NCBI RefSeq assembly: GCF_012027615.1
Contig: NZ_SNUT01000001.1
Span: 186,001-250,000, forward strand
Source: Thermococcus sp. 21S7
Lineage (GTDB): Archaea > Methanobacteriota_B > Thermococci > Thermococcales > Thermococcaceae
Reading direction: 5' to 3'
Length of the DNA: 64,000 nucleotides
Every line of letters begins with the position of its first letter. The stretch's first letter is position 1. Under the pieces are notes generated by a model. The model worked only from the letters and a program-made list of their open reading frames with translations, made no database searches and was not told the origin of the DNA. Positions 7,727-17,627 of the stretch are shown in pieces. Position numbers and translations under genes: made by a program.

Positions 7727-8471
7727 GGTTCTGAACCTGGAGAAGGACTACGGAAAGGTGAAGGCCCTCAAGGGAATAAGCTTCTCCATCAGCGAGGGCG
7801 AAATATTCGGGCTCATAGGGCCCAACGGCGCCGGAAAGAGTACCACACTCAAGATACTCTCAACCCTGCTCAAGCCAACCGGGGGAAGCGCGAAGATAGA
7901 CGGCCACGACGTGGTGAAGGAAGCCGACAGGGTCAGGGAGATCATCAGCTACCTGCCGGAGGAGGCAGGCGCCTACAAGAACCTCACCGGCTACGAATAC
8001 CTCCAGTTCATGGCTCGGCTCTACTCCAAAGACGACGAGAGGGCGGAAGAGATGCTCGAACTGGGGGTTGAGCTCAGCGGACTCGGGAAGAGGCTGCACG
8101 ACAAGGTGTCGACGTACTCCAAAGGAATGACGAGGAAGCTCCTCATAGCGAGGGCGCTCATGGTGAAGCCGAAGCTGGCGATACTGGACGAGCCGGCAAG
8201 CGGGCTGGACATAGTTAACGCGTACGAGATACGACAGACGATTAGGCGCTTTGCAAGGAGCGAGGGGGTCACCTTCCTGCTCTCAAGCCACAACATGCTT
8301 GAGGTAGAGTTTCTCTGCGACAGGGTGGCAATGATAGCGGGGGGAAGGATAGTTGAGCTGGGAACTCCCGGGGAGCTGAAGGAGAAGTACGGGGCAGAGA
8401 ACCTTGAGGAGGTCTTCATGACCGCGGTGGGGGCGCGGGCGAACGAGCCGATCGGGGGTGAGGGAGCATGA
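7713..8471 (+). CDS. ABC transporter ATP-binding protein (NatA-like)
   Basis: A 252-residue ATPase: Walker A GPNGAGKST (residues 36-44), signature YSKGMTRK in place of the usual LSGGQ, Walker B LAILDEP with D-loop SGLD, and switch His in LLSSHN. It powers the ABC-2 permease encoded next (4-base ATGA overlap). NatAB-type exporters move ions, drugs or peptides; the substrate is not evident. ATG 7713 has GGTGAG five bases upstream; ATG 7719 is an alternative. Confidence 0.85.
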   Translation: MPMVEVLNLEKDYGKVKALKGISFSISEGEIFGLIGPNGAGKSTTLKILSTLLKPTGGSAKIDGHDVVKEADRVREIISYLPEEAGAYKNLTGYEYLQFMARLYSKDDERAEEMLELGVELSGLGKRLHDKVSTYSKGMTRKLLIARALMVKPKLAILDEPASGLDIVNAYEIRQTIRRFARSEGVTFLLSSHNMLEVEFLCDRVAMIAGGRIVELGTPGELKEKYGAENLEEVFMTAVGARANEPIGGEGA

Positions 8472-9754
8472 GCGACTTCTGGGTGATGGCCAAGAAGGAG
8501 CTTAAGAACCTCTTCAGGGACAGAAAGTTGCTCTTCGGCCTCATAATAGTCCCCCTTATAATCTACCCCATGATGGGGAAGTTCATACAGGTGGGAATGG
8601 AGCAGGCAACAGGGACGACGCACGTGACGATAGTGAACTTTGACGAGGGACGTTACGGAAAAGCTCTCGTGGATGCGCTCAAGACTGCTCCCAACACCAG
8701 CGTAACCCTAGTAAACGCCACGACGCTCGAAGGAGCGCTTCAATGGGCGGTGGAGAATAAACAGAACGTCCTGGTGGTTATTCCCAGGGATTTCTCCGCC
8801 AAGCTGACGGCGAACGAAACCGCCACGGTTGAGATATACGGCATCTTTCTGAGCGTGGGAACGGGAATGAAAGAGAGCGTCAGTGAGGGCAGGATAAGCG
8901 CAGTCATAGGGATACTGAGCGAGGAGATAGCTCGCCTTAAGGTGGCCGCACTGGGCGCCGAAAATCCGGACGCAGTCCTGCATCCAATAACCGTGGAGAG
9001 CAGGTCTTACATAAACGACAGGGTGGTCGATGTCCCTCCGGGGGTCGTCTCGGGAGTGATAGCGTCCCAGGCATTCACGATACCCCTGATAATCTTCCTA
9101 ATGGTCATGATAACCTCACAGATGGCCGCTGGAGCAATAGCGAGTGAAAAGGAAAACAAAACGCTGGAAACGCTGCTTACACTGCCGGTTCCCAGGACCC
9201 ACATAGTCGGGGCCAAGATATTCGGAACCGCCATGATGGGTCTGGTCGCGGCGGTGGCGTACATGATAGGTATGCGGCAGTACATGGGCTCCTTCATGGG
9301 GGGAGACCTGGGGGTCAGCCTTGGAGACCTCGGCCTCGTGATAACACCCACGGGCGCCGCCCTATTCGCCCTAGTGGTGTTCCTGACGATAATAATCTCC
9401 CTCAGCCTGGCGATGATAGTGGCAACCTTCGCCGAAGACGTCCAGAGCGCAACAACGCTGGTCAGCGCGGTAATCCTGCCCCTGGCGTTCCCTGCGTTCA
9501 TACTCATGTACACCGACATAGGGGACCTTCCGGTGGTCTTTCAGTACGTCCTCAAAGCAATACCCTTCACCCATCCGATACTTGACTACAGATACGTGCT
9601 GGTGGAGAACTACGGAGCAATAGCGGCCAGTGCCCTCTACCTGGGAATCATAGCGGTGGCCATACTCTACGCAACGGCGAGGCTGTTCTCCTCCGAGAGA
9701 ATCCTGACGGCCCAGATAAGCTGGGGCAGGAGGAAGAAGAAAGCCGCCGAATGA
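8468..9754 (+). CDS. ABC-2 type permease (NatB-like)
   Basis: This 428-residue protein has the NatB plan: a short cytosolic N-terminus ending in KKELKNLFRDRKLLFG, one membrane helix (about residues 25-42), an external domain of about 160 residues, then five to six helices from about residue 195 on, with the cytosolic loop ASEKENKTLETLLTLPV typical of ABC-2 exporters. It pairs with the ATPase upstream and is the last gene of the operon; the T-rich stretch at 9757-9767 probably ends transcription. Confidence 0.85.
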   Translation: MSDFWVMAKKELKNLFRDRKLLFGLIIVPLIIYPMMGKFIQVGMEQATGTTHVTIVNFDEGRYGKALVDALKTAPNTSVTLVNATTLEGALQWAVENKQNVLVVIPRDFSAKLTANETATVEIYGIFLSVGTGMKESVSEGRISAVIGILSEEIARLKVAALGAENPDAVLHPITVESRSYINDRVVDVPPGVVSGVIASQAFTIPLIIFLMVMITSQMAAGAIASEKENKTLETLLTLPVPRTHIVGAKIFGTAMMGLVAAVAYMIGMRQYMGSFMGGDLGVSLGDLGLVITPTGAALFALVVFLTIIISLSLAMIVATFAEDVQSATTLVSAVILPLAFPAFILMYTDIGDLPVVFQYVLKAIPFTHPILDYRYVLVENYGAIAASALYLGIIAVAILYATARLFSSERILTAQISWGRRKKKAAE

Positions 9755-9764
9755 GCTTTCTTTT

Positions 9765-10178
9765 TTATTCTATCGGCACCCCGTCCTTGGTCCTCGGCGC
9801 GAGCCACTTCATTAATTTTCCGGGGTCTTTGGTTCTGATGATTATCGTTATCGGGCCCAGCGGCGACTCCTCGTTGAAGTTGACGACGCCCGCATAAGCT
9901 GCCTGCTTGTTGACCCTGATGATTATCTCTTCTCCAAAATAGCCCTCCTCAAGGAACGAGCGCGCGGTGTCGAGTATGGCCTGTCCCCGGAAGAGCTCGT
10001 AGAGCCTGCTCAGGGCCTTTCTGCTCTTCGTTTTGCCGGTCAGGATGATGTAATCGCCCCTATCGAACGCCTCGAACTCCAGGTCATGAACCAGGTTCAG
10101 CATGGCCCTCTTGACCTTCTCGATGTCCTCAGTCGGATAAACGTAAGCCTCGACCTCAACTTCCTCAAAGAGCTCCAT
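9765..10178 (-). CDS. UPF0201 (DUF54) RNA-binding family protein
   Basis: This 137-residue protein (starting [18 protein letters not shown]) closely resembles Pyrococcus PH1010 of the UPF0201/DUF54 family, known to have a ribosomal-protein-like alpha/beta RNA-binding fold. Conserved segments include [28 protein letters not shown] and the C-terminus [13 protein letters not shown]. Its exact role is unknown. The internal ATG at 10178 is preferred over an upstream start at 10229 because homologues begin there and the longer start would overlap the promoter zone. Confidence 0.8.
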   Translation of the reverse strand: MELFEEVEVEAYVYPTEDIEKVKRAMLNLVHDLEFEAFDRGDYIILTGKTKSRKALSRLYELFRGQAILDTARSFLEEGYFGEEIIIRVNKQAAYAGVVNFNEESPLGPITIIIRTKDPGKLMKWLAPRTKDGVPIE

Positions 10179-10249
10179 CTTCTCACCCAGAAGAACCTCG
10201 CGGGAAGGCTTATAAACCCAACCGCCCAAATAGTTAGGGTGGCCTAATA

Positions 10250-11059
10250 GTGTTAGAGAACTTCGTGGCCAATCTCGCTGAGTGGATACTGAGCATCTCG
10301 AACGGCGAAATCATGTGGGTTGCCTTCTATGCCGGGCTTTTCGTCGCACTCATGACTTCCCTCGGTGCCATGGTGGCGATATTCGCCAAAAGCCTCCCCG
10401 AGGGCGGCGTTGATTTCGCCCTCAGCTTCGCCGCCGGCGTGATGATAGTGGCGGCCTTCACGAGCCTCATCCTGCCGGCGATAGAGAGCACCGGCTCCTT
10501 TGCCCCCGCTGGAATAGGAATAGCCCTCGGGGTGCTGCTCATCTACGCCATAGACCGCTTCCTCCCCCACGAGCACCTCGTCAAGGGCTACGAGGGCCCC
10601 AAATCCATGAAGGACAAACTGAGAAAGGTCTGGCTTCTAGTCATAGCGGTGATAATCCACAACCTGCCGGAGGGCCTCGCTGTTGGAACGTCCCTCGTCT
10701 ACAACCTTGAGGTCGGTCTGGTAACCACCATAGCCATAGGAATCCAGGACTTCCCGGAGGGGACCGTCGTCTCGCTGCCCCTCGCGACGATACAGAAGAA
10801 GCGCCTCGGGCCGATAGCAATGGGCGTGCTGAGCGGCTTCGCGGAGATGGCCATGGTGCTCCTCGGGGCGTATTTCTTCACACTCTTTGCCTGGCTCCTG
10901 CCGTACGGCCTCGGCCTGGCCGGCGGGGCGATGCTCTACGTGACCGTGAAGGAGATGATACCCGAGATATACAGGGGAGAAAATAGCGACACGCTGATAA
11001 CCCTGGGATTCTTCCTGGGCTTCTACGTGATGCTGTTCCTCGACTCAATGCTGGGTTAG
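10250..11059 (+). CDS. ZIP family metal transporter (ZupT-like)
   Basis: This 269-residue membrane protein has about eight helices. Metal-site motifs typical of ZIP transporters are [10 protein letters not shown] and [13 protein letters not shown], and there is a histidine-containing cytosolic loop ([10 protein letters not shown]). It probably imports Zn2+ or other divalent metals. It starts at GTG 10250; a TATA element (GCTTATAAAC) lies near 10207-10216 and also overlaps the divergent UPF0201 upstream region. Its 3' end overlaps the convergent UPF0200 gene by 15 bases. Confidence 0.88.
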   Translation: MLENFVANLAEWILSISNGEIMWVAFYAGLFVALMTSLGAMVAIFAKSLPEGGVDFALSFAAGVMIVAAFTSLILPAIESTGSFAPAGIGIALGVLLIYAIDRFLPHEHLVKGYEGPKSMKDKLRKVWLLVIAVIIHNLPEGLAVGTSLVYNLEVGLVTTIAIGIQDFPEGTVVSLPLATIQKKRLGPIAMGVLSGFAEMAMVLLGAYFFTLFAWLLPYGLGLAGGAMLYVTVKEMIPEIYRGENSDTLITLGFFLGFYVMLFLDSMLG

Positions 11060-11602
11060 AATCCTGTCGACCAGCTCCTTTACCCTTTTATCGTACTCGT
11101 CCTTCGTCCCATCGTTCACTACCATGTGGTCCGCCATTGCTATGACGTTTCCTATGCCGAACTTCAGCTCCTTCCAGTCGCGCTCCTCAAAGTCCTCCCA
11201 CGTCCTCGGGTCGTCGTGCCTTCCGCGGGCTTTGAGTCTGTCGAAGCGCATGTGCGGTGGCGTGTGAACGGCGAGTATTATTATTTCCTCCGTCGGAAAA
11301 GCGCTCCTGAAGGTTCCAACCTCGTCGAGGGAGCGGACGCCGTCTATAACGACGACCCTGCTGTCCTCAAGGAGGCGCCTCACCTTCTCGACCGTCAGCT
11401 TCGCAACGGCGTTCTGACCCAGCTCCTGCCTCAGGCGGATGCTCACCTTGGCAACGTTCTCCTTGGTCAGCTCCAGACCGCGCTTTACCGTCTCCTCCCT
11501 CACGACGTCTCCCATAGAAATGCTCGGAAAGCCTCTCCTCTCGAACTCCTTGACGATTCTGCTCTTTCCCGAACCGGGCATTCCAGTCACGATGATTATC
11601 AT
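11045..11602 (-). CDS. UPF0200 family P-loop kinase-like protein
   Basis: The 185-residue protein has Walker A GMPGSGKS at residues 7-14, a KRG..LTKENV segment and the motif RGRHDDPRTWEDFEERD characteristic of UPF0200. It is related to dephospho-CoA and nucleoside kinases, but archaeal dephospho-CoA kinase activity has been assigned to another family (DUF359), so I leave the substrate open. ATG 11602 is preferred over GTG 11611. Confidence 0.82.
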   Translation of the reverse strand: MIIIVTGMPGSGKSRIVKEFERRGFPSISMGDVVREETVKRGLELTKENVAKVSIRLRQELGQNAVAKLTVEKVRRLLEDSRVVVIDGVRSLDEVGTFRSAFPTEEIIILAVHTPPHMRFDRLKARGRHDDPRTWEDFEERDWKELKFGIGNVIAMADHMVVNDGTKDEYDKRVKELVDRILTQH

Positions 11603-11647
11603 AGTGCCCACGCCCGAGTAAAATAGGGAGATTTAAAAAGATTGGCC

Positions 11648-13828
11648 CTACTTCAGGAAAGCATCGAGGGTTCCCTTTCGCGCTTTTTCCACCTTTTTGG
11701 AGTCTTTTTTAGCACCCTTCGGCATCTCCACGCCGAAGTGACGAAACAAACCTTCAACCACTTTCATTCCGATGCCCTCGACCTCCAGGAGGTCCCTCAC
11801 CTTGGCGCGCATTATGTCCTCCTGGCTCCTGAAGCCGGCGTTGTAGAGCGCCCTCGCCCTCTTCCTTCCGATGTTGGGGAGCCTGACCAGCTCAAGAAGT
11901 TCCTCTCTGACTCCATGCCTCAGCCTGAGGTGCAGGTCTCTCAGGTAGTTCAGCACGTCTTCTTCCGGCTCGAAGAGCCTGTACAGCTCGATGAGGGAGT
12001 ACATGAGCCAGTCCGCGAGCTCCAGAATTCTGTAGAGGTCTCCGGGGTCCATGTTGTAGGTCTCGTATATCCTCGTCTCCGGAACCTCGTTTATCCAGTC
12101 GAGAAGCACCTTTGCCGTTTTTATCTGTCCTAAAAAGCCCTGGAAGCGCGAGTCCTCGTAGTACGGGATGTTCGTGTAAAGCTTGTCCTCCATCTCGTAT
12201 GCCAGGTCGAGGTAGTCCTCCATCTCCCGCCTCCGGGCGTTCAGAGTGGCCATGTCCGGCGTCGAGGCTATCAGCTGGAAGATTCCGAAGGGATTGGGGT
12301 TCCTCCCAATTGCTGGAAAGGCGTCCTTGAACCTCTTCGCCGTCAGCGGGTCGATGTAGAGCTGGGCGGTGCGCTTTCCGAAGGGGAGGGCTATGAAGCG
12401 GTCGTCCGTGTCCATGTCCACGAATTCGTTTTCGATGAGGAAGTAGACTATGTCCTTCGCCTTGTACTCTATCGAGCTGGTGTCATCCCGCTGGTGGAAG
12501 TAGAAGGTCTTCTCAAGGAAGCCTATCAGCTCTCTGAAGTTCGACACGCCGAAGTTCGTTATCAAAGCCAGAACCTGGCTCCTGAAGGCCTGCTCGTTGG
12601 CGAGCATCGAGAACAGCTTTTCAGGCTTTCCGTGGATGTACTTCTCCATCAGCTTCTTCGGGTCTTCCGTTCTGGCGACCACTATGGCCTCCCCAACCCT
12701 ATCGTACTTCGGCCTCCCTGCTCTGCCCATCATCTGCTGTATTTCGAGAACGGGGATGTCCGTCCAGCCGAAGCCGGCGTAGCGCTTGGTGTCCCGTATG
12801 ATGACGCGGAACGCGGGGAGGTTTATTCCGGCGCTGAGAGTCGGGGTGGCGGTTATTACCTTAATCAAACCCTCGCGGAAGGCATCCTCTATCATAGTCC
12901 TCTCTGCCCTGCCCAGGCCCGCGTGGTGGAAGGCGACGCCGCCCCGCAGTGCCCTCTTAAGCTTCTCGGTTGTGGGGTTGTCCTCTATCGAGTCTGCAAG
13001 CTCTTCGAGCCTCCGTTTTTCGGGCTTCGTGAGAAGACGTGATACCTTGGAGGACAGCGAGAGGGCCTCCTTCTCAGCAGAGCGGCGGGTGTTGACGAAC
13101 ACCAGCGCCTGCTTGCCCCTCTTGACCGCGTCAATCGCCAGACTCTCCCAGTTCTCCGGATAGCGCTCCCTCTTTCCGTCCTCCCATACAAGCTCCCCAA
13201 GGTGAAAAACGCCCTTCCTCAGCTCGACCGGCCGCCAGTCGCTCACAACGAGCTCCGCGTTGAGCCACTCCGCCAGCTCCCCGGCGTTTCCGACCGTGGC
13301 GCTCAGGGCCAGAATCTGGGCCCTGTCGAGCATGTGGCTGAGTATCATCTCCAGCGTCGCTCCTCTGTCGTAGGAGCCTATGAGGTGAACCTCGTCCGCC
13401 ACGACGAGTTTCACGTCGTTAATCCATCTCGCGCCGTGCCTCAAAAGGGAGTCGAACTTCTCGGCGGTGGCGACGATTATGTCGTACCTCCCGAGCCACT
13501 CATCGGTTGAATCGTAATCGCCGGTGGTTGCCGCAACGCGGAGGCCGAGAACTTCCCATGCCTTGAACTCCCGGTACTTCTCTTCGGCAAGGGCTTTGAG
13601 CGGAACCAGGTAGACCGCCTTTCCACCCTCGCGGAGGAGCCTGTTGGCCATGACTATCTCGCTCACCAGGGTCTTTCCGCTCGCGGTTGGGATGGCGAGT
13701 ATGAGGTTTTTTCCCTCCAGGACGCCGCTCTTCAGAGCTTCAGCCTGCGGCGGATAAAGCTCCTCTATGCCCCTCTCGATGATGACCCTCTTAATCCGCT
13801 CGTCGATCGGTAGTTCCCCAATCCTCAT
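11648..13828 (-). CDS. hel308: ATP-dependent DNA helicase Hel308 (Hjm)
   Basis: This 726-residue superfamily 2 helicase has motif I AIPTASGKT (45-53), DEVH box (145-148), LSATVGN, and motif VI QMMGRAGRP; then winged-helix, ratchet and helix-hairpin-helix domains (LVRLPNIGRKRARALYNAG, LLEVEGIGMKVVEGL). It unwinds forks with 3'-5' polarity in replication restart. The C-terminus KGTLDAFLK resembles a PCNA-interacting peptide, consistent with the known Hjm-PCNA contact in Pyrococcus. Its promoter (GCATATAAAAC on the minus strand near 13862-13872) is shared back-to-back with the divergent gene. Confidence 0.95.
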   Translation of the reverse strand: MRIGELPIDERIKRVIIERGIEELYPPQAEALKSGVLEGKNLILAIPTASGKTLVSEIVMANRLLREGGKAVYLVPLKALAEEKYREFKAWEVLGLRVAATTGDYDSTDEWLGRYDIIVATAEKFDSLLRHGARWINDVKLVVADEVHLIGSYDRGATLEMILSHMLDRAQILALSATVGNAGELAEWLNAELVVSDWRPVELRKGVFHLGELVWEDGKRERYPENWESLAIDAVKRGKQALVFVNTRRSAEKEALSLSSKVSRLLTKPEKRRLEELADSIEDNPTTEKLKRALRGGVAFHHAGLGRAERTMIEDAFREGLIKVITATPTLSAGINLPAFRVIIRDTKRYAGFGWTDIPVLEIQQMMGRAGRPKYDRVGEAIVVARTEDPKKLMEKYIHGKPEKLFSMLANEQAFRSQVLALITNFGVSNFRELIGFLEKTFYFHQRDDTSSIEYKAKDIVYFLIENEFVDMDTDDRFIALPFGKRTAQLYIDPLTAKRFKDAFPAIGRNPNPFGIFQLIASTPDMATLNARRREMEDYLDLAYEMEDKLYTNIPYYEDSRFQGFLGQIKTAKVLLDWINEVPETRIYETYNMDPGDLYRILELADWLMYSLIELYRLFEPEEDVLNYLRDLHLRLRHGVREELLELVRLPNIGRKRARALYNAGFRSQEDIMRAKVRDLLEVEGIGMKVVEGLFRHFGVEMPKGAKKDSKKVEKARKGTLDAFLK

Positions 13829-13900
13829 AGCCCCCAGCTCCGGGATTATTCCTCCGGCGGTTTTATATGCTTATCCCACGTACTCAACGGGGGGAGAGGT

Positions 13901-14464
13901 ATGAGGCTGAGGGTTCCCTACGTGCTCTTCGAGACAAGGACAGGGATGTACGGTGTGGACGCGTACTTTTCGCTGAGGGTGGAGAAACCCGAGAGGCGTG
14001 CAACGCTGATAAGAAAGGCCAAAGACCTGATAATTGCCGAGGAAAAGCCGAGGGGAGCACTCTTGGAGTGTGAGTCCGTCGTGGGGTACCTCACCTCACT
14101 CTTCGTGACCCTCTACGACCTCAGCGGCGAGAGGTTCAACGAGAGGGCACACCACATGAGGCGCTGGAGCATCTGGCGGCTCATAGGGATACCCACCGGG
14201 CATCAGCGGCACGTGGACAGGGACGAGGAGCTGGCCAAGAAGAACCGGGAGGCCCTGCTGGCCCTGGCGATAATGAGGAAGGTCCTCGGGATAAAGAGTC
14301 CCGCGGAGCTGGGGGAAACCGTGGTGAAACCCGGGGGCTATGCAGTCCTCGAATTCGAAGTGGACGGCCGGGAAGTCAGCGACCCCGTTTACAGGGAACT
14401 GCTCAAAATAGACTCCAACGCAGGAATGGCACTCCAGTGGCTGGGAAGGGAAAATAGGGAATAG
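13901..14464 (+). CDS. Uncharacterised Thermococcales protein
   Basis: I do not recognise this 187-residue protein. It is soluble and mixed alpha/beta, with no signal peptide. Notable segments are GERFNERAHHMRRWSIWRLIG (residues about 77-96; His-rich and Trp-rich) and TGHQRHVDRDEELAKKNREA, which could form a helical bundle or metal/nucleic-acid site. It starts at ATG after a strong GGGGGGAGAGGT site and is divergent from hel308 with a shared intergenic promoter, so a link to DNA metabolism is possible but not shown. Confidence 0.7.
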   Translation: MRLRVPYVLFETRTGMYGVDAYFSLRVEKPERRATLIRKAKDLIIAEEKPRGALLECESVVGYLTSLFVTLYDLSGERFNERAHHMRRWSIWRLIGIPTGHQRHVDRDEELAKKNREALLALAIMRKVLGIKSPAELGETVVKPGGYAVLEFEVDGREVSDPVYRELLKIDSNAGMALQWLGRENRE

Positions 14465-14469
14465 AAAAA

Positions 14470-15450
14470 TCATGCCTTTCCGTAGAGCCAGCAGGCGACG
14501 TAGTGGCCGTTCTCGACCTCCACCAGCGGGGGCTCTTTTTTGTCGCAGAGTCCCGCCTTGGCAAACGGACATCTCGGGTGGAAGCGGCATCCCTGGGGCG
14601 GGTTTATCGGGCTCGGCGGCTCTCCTTCTACCTTCATGCGCTTTGCCTTGAGCTCCCTCGACAGCTCCGGGTCGGGAACGGGTATGGCAGACAGCAGGAA
14701 CTTGGTGTACGGGTGGAGGGGGTTTTCGAAGATCTCTTCCGCCGGCCCGACCTCAACGAGCTTTCCGAGATACATAACGCCCATCCTGTGGCTCATGTAC
14801 TTAACGACACCGAGGTCGTGGCTGATGAACAGGTACGTGAAGCCGAACTCCCTCTGGAGGTCCTTGAGGGTGTTGAGGATGTTGGCCTGAACCGAAACGT
14901 CGAGGGCCGAGGTGGGCTCGTCGAGGACTATGAACTCCGGCCTGAGGGCCAGCAGTCTGGCGAGGGCTATTCTCTGCCTCTGGCCGCCGCTGAACTCGTG
15001 GGGATAGCGGTAGAGGTGCATCTCGTTGAGGCCGACGCTCTCCAAGAGCCTTATCACGAACTCCTCGGGGTCGTCAACGGGTATCTTGTGGAAGCGGACT
15101 GGTTCCATGATGACCTCGAAGACCGTCTGCCTGGGGTTGAGTGAGGAGTAGGGGTCCTGGAACATGATCTGGGCCTTCCGCCTGAACCACTTCATTTCCT
15201 CGCCCTTGAGCTTCGTGACGTCCTTGCCCTGGAAGATGATTTGACCGCTTGTGGGTTCGATGAGGCGGAGGATGGTCCTTCCGGTGGTTGTTTTTCCACA
15301 GCCGCTCTCTCCGACGAGACCGAAGGTTTCACCCCGGTTTATCCTGAAGCTGACGTCGTCAACGGCCTTAACGTAGCCCTCGGTTCTGAAAAGGCCCCTG
15401 ATGGGGAAATACTTCTTGAGGTTTTTAACTTCGAGTATCGGCTCGCTCAT
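14470..15450 (-). CDS. dppF: Oligopeptide ABC transporter ATPase (DppF/OppF type)
   Basis: The 326-residue ATPase has Walker [11 protein letters not shown]-loop [10 protein letters not shown], signature LSGGQRQR ([14 protein letters not shown]), Walker [13 protein letters not shown] and the C-terminal oligopeptide-transporter extension [16 protein letters not shown], whose cysteines bind an iron-sulfur cluster in some relatives. It is the last gene of the five-gene uptake operon and works with the DppD subunit as an ATPase heterodimer. Confidence 0.92.
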   Translation of the reverse strand: MSEPILEVKNLKKYFPIRGLFRTEGYVKAVDDVSFRINRGETFGLVGESGCGKTTTGRTILRLIEPTSGQIIFQGKDVTKLKGEEMKWFRRKAQIMFQDPYSSLNPRQTVFEVIMEPVRFHKIPVDDPEEFVIRLLESVGLNEMHLYRYPHEFSGGQRQRIALARLLALRPEFIVLDEPTSALDVSVQANILNTLKDLQREFGFTYLFISHDLGVVKYMSHRMGVMYLGKLVEVGPAEEIFENPLHPYTKFLLSAIPVPDPELSRELKAKRMKVEGEPPSPINPPQGCRFHPRCPFAKAGLCDKKEPPLVEVENGHYVACWLYGKA

Positions 15451-15459
15451 GGTATCACC

Positions 15460-16440
15460 TCAGTAAAGGTGGCACGCCACGAAGTGACCGGGCTCTATCT
15501 CCTTCAGCTCGGGGACCTTATCCTTGCAGACGCCCATGACCCTCGGGCACCTCGGGTGGAAGCGGCATCCCCCTGGCGGCTCTATCAGGTTGGGAACCGT
15601 TCCCGGGATGGTATCGAGCCGCTCTATCTTCGCCAGCGGGTTGGGAACTGCCCTGAGGAGACCCTGCGTGTACGGGTGGAGCGGGTTCTTGAATATCTGG
15701 TCAACGGAGCCAATCTCGACTATTTTACCCGCGTACATGACGGCAACGCGGTCGGCCATTTCCGCGACGACACCCATGTTGTGGGTGATGAGTATCACGG
15801 TGGTGTTGTACTCGCGCTTGAGCTTGTTCATCAGCTCTAGTATCTGGGCCTGAACCGTGACGTCGAGGGCGGTCGTTGGCTCGTCGGCGATGAGTATCTT
15901 GGGGTTGTTGGCGACGCCCGTTCCGATGACGACACGCTGTTTCATTCCTCCGCTCATCTCGTGGGGGTAGTTCTTTACCCTGTTCTCCGGGTCGGGGATG
16001 AGGACGCGGCGGAGAATATCGACGGCCTTCTTAAAGCCCTCTTTCCAGTCCTTGACCGTGTTGTGAACCACCATTCCCTCGGCTATCTGGTACCCCACCG
16101 TGTAGAGCGGGTCGAGCGACGCATGGGGGTCCTGGAAGATGTAGGCTATCTCCTTGCCCCTTATGTCCCTTATTTCCTCGGAGCTCAGCTTGAGAAGATC
16201 GACGGTCGAACCATCCTCTCTGTGGTAAATCACGCTGCCCTCCACAATCTTTCCGGGGCTCTCGATGAGCTGGGTGAGGGCGCGCGAGGTAACGCTCTTT
16301 CCACAGCCGGTTTCACCGACGAGCGCGAAGGTCTCGCCGCGGTAAACGTCGAAGGAGACCCTTTCGATGGCCTTGACTATTCCAGCGTAGGTGTAAAAGT
16401 GGACGGTCAGGTCGCGGACCTCAAGGATCGGCTCAGGCAT
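15460..16440 (-). CDS. dppD: Oligopeptide ABC transporter ATPase (DppD/OppD type)
   Basis: This ATPase (326 residues from ATG 16440, GGTGAG four bases upstream) has Walker A GETGCGKSV, FQDPHASLDP, signature MSGGMKQR, Walker B LIADEPTTALD, and the C-terminal Cys-containing element [14 protein letters not shown]. It overlaps the dppC stop by a few bases and precedes dppF by 9 bases. A longer start at 16449 (two extra codons plus Met) is less well placed to the ribosome site. Confidence 0.92.
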   Translation of the reverse strand: MPEPILEVRDLTVHFYTYAGIVKAIERVSFDVYRGETFALVGETGCGKSVTSRALTQLIESPGKIVEGSVIYHREDGSTVDLLKLSSEEIRDIRGKEIAYIFQDPHASLDPLYTVGYQIAEGMVVHNTVKDWKEGFKKAVDILRRVLIPDPENRVKNYPHEMSGGMKQRVVIGTGVANNPKILIADEPTTALDVTVQAQILELMNKLKREYNTTVILITHNMGVVAEMADRVAVMYAGKIVEIGSVDQIFKNPLHPYTQGLLRAVPNPLAKIERLDTIPGTVPNLIEPPGGCRFHPRCPRVMGVCKDKVPELKEIEPGHFVACHLY

Positions 16441-17611
16441 TGCTCTCACCCTCCTTCTTGGCCTTCTTAACCTTGAACTCTATGCTCCTCCTCGTCTTCG
16501 GGTCGAGGATGTCCCTCATCGTGTCACCGAGGAGGTTCCATCCGAGGGCCACGAGCATGATCATGAAGCCCGAGAACGTAACGAGCCACCAGTGCTCCGG
16601 GAAGTACTGGGAGCCGTCGTAGACTATCCTGCCCCAGTCCGCTATCGGCGGCGTTGCACCAAGACCGAGGAAGCTCAGGCCGGCCTCCATCAGGATGACG
16701 CCACCGAAGTCGAGGGTGATGTAGACGAGTATCGGCCCGATGATGTTGGGCAGGATGTGCTTGAACATTATCGTTCTGGAGCTGAGTCCTATGGCGCGGG
16801 CGGCTTCAACGTAGAGGCTCTCCCTCTCGGTGAGGGTCGAACCGCGTGTTATTCTGGCGTAGGCAGGCCACCAGACTATGATCATGGCGAGTATGACGGC
16901 GAGGAGCTTTCCGAGGTTGCCGGCGTCCTGGGGTTCAAGCGCGAAGAGCCACAGCACGAAGCTCTGGACGGACTCATGGGTGGAGATGAAGTTCTGAAGC
17001 CTCTGCGGGAGCACGGCGGAGAAGGCCATGGCGAGGATGAGCGCCGGGAAGGCCAGGAACACATCGGTGATGCGCATGACGAGCTCGTCAACCTTGCCGC
17101 CGTAGTACCCGGCGATGAGACCCAGGATGATGCCCAGGGGCACGCCGAGGACTATGACGACTATCGATATCACCAGGGAGACCCTGGCCCCGTAGAGGAT
17201 GAGGCTGACGAGGTCCCTACCGAAGTTGTCCGCACCCAGCGTGTAGTGGATGTTCGTGGTGTACTGGATGATGTTGTCCCCCCTAAGCTCGGTAACGTTC
17301 AGGAAGTACGTCGAGCCGGGCGGGGCGAGGTAGGTGCTCATGTTGTAGTTGGTCGGGAAGAACCGGTAGTTCCACGTGGCGAGGCTGGGGCCGAATATGC
17401 CGAGGAGCACAAACATCAGCACGAGCGCCAGTCCTATGAGGCCCGGCGGGGAGCGGTTGAGGGCGTAGAGCATGAGCTTCCATTCTTCCATCTTGGAGCG
17501 GTTTTTCTTCTTCCAGTCCTTCTTGAACAGACTTATGAAGCTTCCAAATCCCTCGACGAGCTTATCGGAGAGCTTGTCAAGAATGTTTGATTTGTACTCT
17601 TCCCTGCCCAT
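16433..17611 (-). CDS. dppC: Oligopeptide ABC transporter permease (DppC type)
   Basis: A 392-residue inner-membrane subunit with six predicted helices: one after a 60-residue cytosolic N-terminus (SPPGLIGLALVLMFVLLGIFG), then a long external loop with LGADNFGRDLVS, and five more. The EAA coupling loop EAARAIGLSSRTIMFKHILP contacts the ATPases. The C-terminus is basic. The extended N-terminal tail and a 60-residue external loop make it longer than bacterial DppC (about 300). Confidence 0.92.
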   Translation of the reverse strand: MGREEYKSNILDKLSDKLVEGFGSFISLFKKDWKKKNRSKMEEWKLMLYALNRSPPGLIGLALVLMFVLLGIFGPSLATWNYRFFPTNYNMSTYLAPPGSTYFLNVTELRGDNIIQYTTNIHYTLGADNFGRDLVSLILYGARVSLVISIVVIVLGVPLGIILGLIAGYYGGKVDELVMRITDVFLAFPALILAMAFSAVLPQRLQNFISTHESVQSFVLWLFALEPQDAGNLGKLLAVILAMIIVWWPAYARITRGSTLTERESLYVEAARAIGLSSRTIMFKHILPNIIGPILVYITLDFGGVILMEAGLSFLGLGATPPIADWGRIVYDGSQYFPEHWWLVTFSGFMIMLVALGWNLLGDTMRDILDPKTRRSIEFKVKKAKKEGESNA

Positions 17612-17627
17612 TTTATCACCCCCGGCG